Positions 60,701 through 64,000 of a DNA stretch of 64,000 nt are shown one piece after another; position 1 is the first letter of the stretch; each line of letters starts with the position of its first letter. Source of the stretch: Diaphorobacter sp. HDW4A (GTDB lineage Bacteria; Pseudomonadota; Gammaproteobacteria; Burkholderiales; Burkholderiaceae_C); the NCBI RefSeq assembly GCF_011305995.1, contig NZ_CP049910.1, forward strand, positions 496,001 to 560,000. Reading direction: 5' to 3'. Under the pieces are notes generated by a model. The model ran no database searches. It saw only the letters and a program-made list of their open reading frames with translations, and had not been told where the DNA came from. Position numbers and translations under genes: made by a program.

Positions 60701-62803
60701 GGCGCCGAGGCGAACCTCGATCGACGCCGGCGGCAGGTCCTCCGGCTGTACGCGCTCCAAGGCCTCGGCATTGCGCCGGTAGGCCTCGCCACCCATCCTG
60801 GCCTGCTCGAGCTTGACCTTGACGTTGCCGGACAGGTATTCGTCGGCCGTCTTCCATTCGTCGTCGGATGGGTCGTGGAAGATGTGCCCGGCTTCGGCCA
60901 ACGCGGTTGTCACCGCGTCTGCCGGAGCGCGCAGCAGTTCTCCCATGTACCCAGGATCGACGCGACCGCGCCACTGCATCGACGCAGCCAGCGCCGCCGT
61001 CGGCTCGTCGGCCGAGGTCGGCGCCGTGATGCGCTTCAACGTCCGCTGGGTGAACAGGGCCGCCTTGCGGGCGGAATCCGTTTCCTCGTCGTAGTGCTCG
61101 AGCGAAAGCAGCAGCGGATAGTCCGGGTCGCGCCGGAACGCGAGCGCATTGGCCCGCGTCGACAGGCAGCCGTACTTCGCCACATAGCGGTCGTAGGTGC
61201 CGTTGAGCATGGACCGCAAGGGCCGCAGCTTGTCGTCTCCGTCTTCGGCCAACTGGGTGTCCAGCAGGGCCCGGGCATGGTCGCGGATCGCGCACATGCC
61301 GGTGATCCGTGCCCGCTGGGTGGCGTTGAACTGCTCGTGGACATCGACGAGCGAGCCGCCGTCCACCCGGTGGATCCAGCCGTTGCGGATGCGGAAGGTT
61401 CCTGGCCTTGCACCAGGTTCCGCAGGCTCAGGCGCGTGCACGATCCGTGCAGTCGCCTTGGCGGCGCGATAGGAGCCCTCGGGCAACATCGCGATCCGCT
61501 TGGACAGGGCGGCAGCGAGGTCGCCCTCGAAGACCGCTGTCGGCACTTCCCCGTAGCCGTTGCTTTCCATGCGCAGGCGGCCGATCACCCACTCGGGGTG
61601 CCGGGCGTACCAGGCATTGACCTGCATGTACGGCCGCCCATGGCTCGGGTCGATCAGGCCATCGGGTGCCTGGGTACGTTCGATCCAGTCGCCGTCGAGC
61701 ACTTCCGACTCTTCCCGCTTCTTCAGGATCAGCACGTCGGTCTGCACCTCCGTGCCCGCCAGTTCGGCAAATGTGCCCATGGGCAGGCGGATCGCACCCA
61801 GCAGGTGGGCCTGCGAGGCCAGATGCCGGCGCACGACCGTGCTGGAAGACTCCAGCGTGTGGCTGCTGGTGATCAGGACCACCAGGCCGCCGGGGCGAAC
61901 CAGGTCCAGCGAACGGGCGATGAAGTAGTTGTGGATGCTGAAGCCCGCGTAAGGCCGGTTGCTCGTATCCGGCACCTTGTAGTTGCCGAACGGGACGTTG
62001 CCGATGACCAGGTCGAACCAGCCATTCGGGAAGGCTTGCCTCTCGAACGGCGCGACATGGACCGCGACCCCGGCCGGCGCATACAGCGCCTGCAGCATTC
62101 GACCCGACAGGCGGTCGATTTCCACCGCGGTGACCTGTGACTTGGCCTGCAGCGTTTCCGGCATGGCGCCGATGAAGTGGCCGATGCCGGCGGCGGGTTC
62201 GAGGACGCGTCCACCGGCAAAGCCCAAGCGCTGAACCGCCGCCCACAGGCCGGCAACCACGTCCAGCGACGTGTAGTGGCTGTTGTTGACGGAGGCTAGT
62301 GCAGACGCGTGGTCGGTTTCGTCCAGCACGGCTTGCAAGCGCTGGGCTCGTGCGGTCCATGCCGGTTCCTTGCCGGCGAGGTTGAAGGCCGCCGGCAGGC
62401 TGCCCCAGCCGGTGTAGCGCACCATGGCGCGGCGCTCGTCCTTGTCCGGCGGGCGGCGCTCGGTTTCGATGCGGGTCAGCATCTCGATCGCGCGCAAGTT
62501 GGCGTCGAACTTGGCCACGGCGCTCCCCAGGCCGTCCAGATCGGCGGGGCGAAATGGCGGGACGGTCTCACGAGCAGTGCTGCTCGCTTCGGCGACGGCG
62601 GGCCACCAGTTCCGCCCATGAAGAACATGGACTTCGGCGGCTTCATCGCGGCTGGCGTTGGTGACCGGCCCCGGAATCGATGTCGCCTGGGTTTCCGCAG
62701 CCGGCACATTCGAGGCGCCGACCAGCCTGTTGGATGGCGTGGCGTCGGGCTCGAAACCCGGAAGCCAATAGGACGCTGAGATATCTGTGGCTTTTTTGGC
62801 CAT
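57785..62803 (-). CDS. N6-adenine methyltransferase fused to SF2 helicase (COG4646-like)
   Basis: 1672 residues from ATG 62803, with AGGAG 8 nt upstream. The methyltransferase half has GRVLEPAAGIGHFIGAMP (SAM motif I near residue 204) and LVIGNVPFGNYK (motif IV, NVPF near 268). The helicase half has Walker A FHTVGAGKT near 874, WLFVDEAHLHKN near 1034, and the C-terminal QREGRILRQGN near 1371. This is the large mobile-element 'N12 class' methylase and is reminiscent of phage P1 DarB, an anti-restriction protein. It is the gene nearest the integrase and ends with a clear terminator. Confidence 0.9.
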   Translation of the reverse strand: MAKKATDISASYWLPGFEPDATPSNRLVGASNVPAAETQATSIPGPVTNASRDEAAEVHVLHGRNWWPAVAEASSTARETVPPFRPADLDGLGSAVAKFDANLRAIEMLTRIETERRPPDKDERRAMVRYTGWGSLPAAFNLAGKEPAWTARAQRLQAVLDETDHASALASVNNSHYTSLDVVAGLWAAVQRLGFAGGRVLEPAAGIGHFIGAMPETLQAKSQVTAVEIDRLSGRMLQALYAPAGVAVHVAPFERQAFPNGWFDLVIGNVPFGNYKVPDTSNRPYAGFSIHNYFIARSLDLVRPGGLVVLITSSHTLESSSTVVRRHLASQAHLLGAIRLPMGTFAELAGTEVQTDVLILKKREESEVLDGDWIERTQAPDGLIDPSHGRPYMQVNAWYARHPEWVIGRLRMESNGYGEVPTAVFEGDLAAALSKRIAMLPEGSYRAAKATARIVHAPEPAEPGARPGTFRIRNGWIHRVDGGSLVDVHEQFNATQRARITGMCAIRDHARALLDTQLAEDGDDKLRPLRSMLNGTYDRYVAKYGCLSTRANALAFRRDPDYPLLLSLEHYDEETDSARKAALFTQRTLKRITAPTSADEPTAALAASMQWRGRVDPGYMGELLRAPADAVTTALAEAGHIFHDPSDDEWKTADEYLSGNVKVKLEQARMGGEAYRRNAEALERVQPEDLPPASIEVRLGAVWIPAADIETFLQEGLELKDCKVTYSAEAGAWWVQYSEWSVRQSVKATQEYGTSRMNAVELVLCALNVQTPTVKDYAPEKDAYVVNPTETLAAREKLGLLKDRFAAWAFEDMGRRERLCALYNRLFNATRPRTYDGSHLLLPGFSQCFKLHPQQPNAVWRIVQSGNTGLFHTVGAGKTAVCVIASMELRRLGFASKPCHVVPNHMLQSYTAEFVRLYPQASVLMATKEDLEGDRRRELVSRIATGDWDAVVITHSSFERIKTSPEFSEGFIKEVIHDIELAVRAAKSEDRSNRIVKQLEKMKKSWAARLEKLSAQERKDDLLTWEQLGIDWLFVDEAHLHKNLFRFSKMRVAGLPMASSERAFDLYLKTRYTMQLHGNRQRGVVFATATPVANTMAEIHTMQRYLQPRRLAELGLQQFDAWAATFGEAVTGLEIAPDGSGYRMHTRFARFINVPELMSIFGEVADIQTAEMLKLPVPKLRGGKARTMACPPSPQLKAFVQTLVERAAAIRSGHVKPDEDNMLAVTNDGRKAALDFRLIAPSARFDTEGKVAACVREVYAIWQRTTPTRGAQLIFCDMSSPKGGKAFSVYEDLRMRLIAAGIPEEEIAFIHDADTDAQKAKLFKAVREGRIRVLIGSTQKMGIGTNVQDRLVAQHDLDAPWRPCDVEQREGRILRQGNMNEEVDIFRYVTEGSFDAYSWQTLETKARFIAQVMRGDRGIRSVEDVALAALSYAEVKALASGNPLIIEKAGVDAEVAKLSTLHWVWRNQRYANEREVADLPLLIASLEKKQAAHEADLFRMEPQTMDNISVEIGKQRFTGPDAVGEALRARVLAVKEEATRGRLHVDRVVGRFGGFDLSIVCINGEHTPVYHLTGNAVYEAAPYQMGPALVAGLLATLDTVKESADKAGTLLQTRRKRLVDLQVELGRPFEHALRLQTLQARQAELIEQLDLTKDEAGSQAADADTGAALVAA

Positions 62804-63543
62804 CTTGAGGACTCCTGATAAACAAGGAGTCCCCCGTCCCGTCATGAGGAGTGGAGCTCCTCGATGAGGGTTGAAGAAGTGGACCGATGCAGCGCGGCCT
62901 CGAAGGAAGTCCCGTGTCGGGATGGAAGTCCTGAAGGGGATGCAACGAGCGATGTCCGCGCGCCGAGCGGCGCGAGCAGCATGTTTCTGCCAGCCCCCGC
63001 GTGCGCGGCGGGGTGGCAGGTTCGTGTCGCAAGGCGGGTATCGACCGCGACGCCGATCGGTGTCGGAATGTCCCGTAGGACAAGCGTCGGGCCGCGATGG
63101 CCCATGAGCCCGGTCAGTGTCTCGCGCTTTGATCCGCGTGTCCCGATGGCAGCAGAAACGCTTCTCTCAAAGCCCCCGAACGGCGGTCGGATGGGGATGG
63201 TGGTGTTACCCGTCAGCCTGCCAGCCGGGAAGGCAAACCGATTTGAATCGCGGCGATCACTGCCGAGTGGGTGGCGAGGAGGGGGTTCTGAAGGTTTGGT
63301 TCAGGCGGTAACGCCTTTGTCCCACCACGAAGGATCCCTCGAACGGGGGTGCAACTGGTGGAGCGTGCATGGGCGACGCGGATCGACGCAGGTTGGGCTG
63401 GCGGGCCCAGGCATCGACGGGACTGTTGGCCGGTCCGGAGCTGATGTCGAGTTCTCCCTTCTTTGGGGTGAATTTCGGCTGTCTCGCCAGGGCGTGCAAC
63501 GAGAGCATCGGAAGCAGGTTAATCCGTATGCCACGCGCCTGAA
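62804..63543. promoter_or_regulatory. long non-coding leader between helicase and integrase
   Basis: About 740 bases without a credible gene; the longest plus-strand frame (62864-63583) has no ribosome-binding site or recognisable motif. The hairpin GAGGAG/CTCCTC (62846-62851 with 62857-62862) sits 43 nt upstream of ATG 62803, preceded on the minus strand by CTTCTTCAACCCT as in the other leaders. Other inverted repeats lie near 62961-62980 (GCGCGCCGAGCGGCGCG). This is the divergent promoter region of the recombinase. Confidence 0.5.
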
Positions 63544-64000
63544 ATGCACAGTGAGTCGACCCGCCTGTCCATCGCCATTCTGAGGGCAGTTCTTGCCGGG
63601 GAGACCTATGACACCGTCGCCGCAGACTACCACCTGACCCGCACTGCCATCGAACATCGGGTCAAGCGCCTTGCCAGGTTGTTGCAGCGACAGGTCGGAA
63701 TCGACGGGTTCAATCCGGAGGCCACGGGTTACGTCCACAAGTTGCGCGCCCACAAGGATGACGTCGAGGCTGCCCTTGTCCGCTTCGAGGCGGGTGAGCT
63801 GCGCCCGCCGGCGCAACCGCAAATCCTTACCGACAAGGATGTATGGACGGTCATCCGCCGCGCGGGCCTGCGCAGCCCGATGCCTTTGCGGGACATGGCG
63901 CTCATCCACATCGTGCTGGCAACGGGTGCGCGACCGCTGGAGGTTGCCCGCCTTGAGATTGGTGACTACCTGAATCCGGATGGCTCGGTTCGCAGTTGCT
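63544..64000 (+). CDS. tyrosine recombinase / integrase, N-terminal part (cut by window)
   Basis: The first 152 residues are present, from ATG 63544 (a TAA at 63520 closes the frame upstream). A helix-turn-helix-like N-terminus reads TYDTVAADYHLTRTAIEHRV. A core-binding region follows, then the start of the catalytic domain: LRDMALIHIVLATGARPLEV with the TGxRxxE box containing the catalytic Arg near residue 131, and ARLEIGDYL. The remaining catalytic residues lie beyond the window. It is the likely integrase of the element. Confidence 0.85.
   Translation, partial: MHSESTRLSIAILRAVLAGETYDTVAADYHLTRTAIEHRVKRLARLLQRQVGIDGFNPEATGYVHKLRAHKDDVEAALVRFEAGELRPPAQPQILTDKDVWTVIRRAGLRSPMPLRDMALIHIVLATGARPLEVARLEIGDYLNPDGSVRSC

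Larger units (their letters stand above)
16168..64000. mobile_element. integrative and conjugative element, F-type T4SS with MOBH relaxase (left part)
   Basis: From about 16.2 kb to the right edge the content is conjugation, regulation, maintenance and cargo genes, with a tyrosine recombinase at the edge. The transfer genes are the F type (TraL, E, K, B, V, C, W, U, TrbC, N, F, H, G). The relaxase is of the TraI_2 (MOBH) class, and an FlhDC-like pair precedes it, a wiring known from SXT/R391 and IncA/C elements. The left end must lie between xthA and the small gene at 16754, but the exact attachment site cannot be read without the other end. No plasmid replication gene was seen in the window. 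Confidence 0.85.

Noticed and set aside
57911..62140. Two long plus-strand frames (709 and 686 residues) opposite the methyltransferase-helicase
   Set aside because: They mirror the codon-position bias of the minus-strand gene and show no domain or start signal.
62864..63583. 239-residue plus-strand frame before the recombinase
   Set aside because: No ribosome-binding site or recognisable motif, odd composition, and it overlaps the recombinase start in another phase.

Overview
The window joins a chromosomal segment of a betaproteobacterium (1 to about 16.2 kb) to a large integrative and conjugative element (about 16.2 kb to beyond the right edge). I infer Comamonadaceae or close relatives from the gene content and the glnA-DUF4124-glnL-glnG order; I could not run a database search.

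Chromosome, 1-16.2 kb. The 3' half of a 23S rRNA gene and a complete 5S gene with a strong terminator end an rRNA operon. Then follow rsuA (16S pseudouridine synthase), a secreted beta-propeller protein, a secreted polysaccharide deacetylase, a fatty-acid-hydroxylase family membrane protein, an EI24-type membrane protein and a molybdopterin-binding-domain protein. The nitrogen cluster comes next: glnA behind a well-formed sigma54 promoter and an NtrC-like box, a small DUF4124 secreted protein, glnL (NtrB) and glnG (NtrC). A secreted hypothetical protein, an ECF sigma factor, its 4-nt-overlapping proline/alanine-rich membrane partner and a convergent xthA close this part.

Mobile element, 16.2-64 kb. 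About 30 genes, nearly all on the minus strand, encode an F-type type IV secretion system with a TraI_2-domain (MOBH) relaxase. In transcription order the pilus operon runs from 38.3 kb down to 17.0 kb: unknown protein, lytic transglycosylase, OmpA-like lipoprotein, pilin TraA, TraL, TraE, TraK, TraB, DsbC-like, TraV, TraC, TrbI, S26 peptidase, unknown, TraW, TraU, TrbC, TraN, unknown, TraF, TraH, TraG. Many start/stop pairs overlap by 4 nt. A second operon (45.0-39.6 kb) carries FlhD- and FlhC-like activators followed by the relaxase, the coupling ATPase and a DUF4400 membrane protein. The architecture resembles SXT/R391 and IncA/C elements, where FlhDC-like pairs (SetCD, AcaCD) switch on transfer, and it also has an AcaB/DUF1845 gene at 51.6 kb.

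The 45-63.5 kb part is the maintenance and cargo side: a truncated HAD phosphatase, a DUF932 protein, a Toprim/zinc-finger primase, an HSP90-like (GHKL) ATPase, three small unknowns, AcaB-like, AlpA-like, a membrane protein with a class II Fic protein, a three-gene hipB-hipA-X cassette, and a 1672-residue methyltransferase-helicase. The 5' end of a tyrosine recombinase reaches the right edge.

The signals I find most worth following are: (i) the FlhD/FlhC-like pair; (ii) a repeated 5'-leader design in which a CTTCNTCAACCCY-like motif and a GC-rich hairpin sit at a nearly fixed distance upstream of several accessory genes; (iii) a hipBA-X cassette framed by two diverged copies of the end of the helicase gene plus its terminator; and (iv) a helically phased RCGGGK repeat array in front of the pilin gene.
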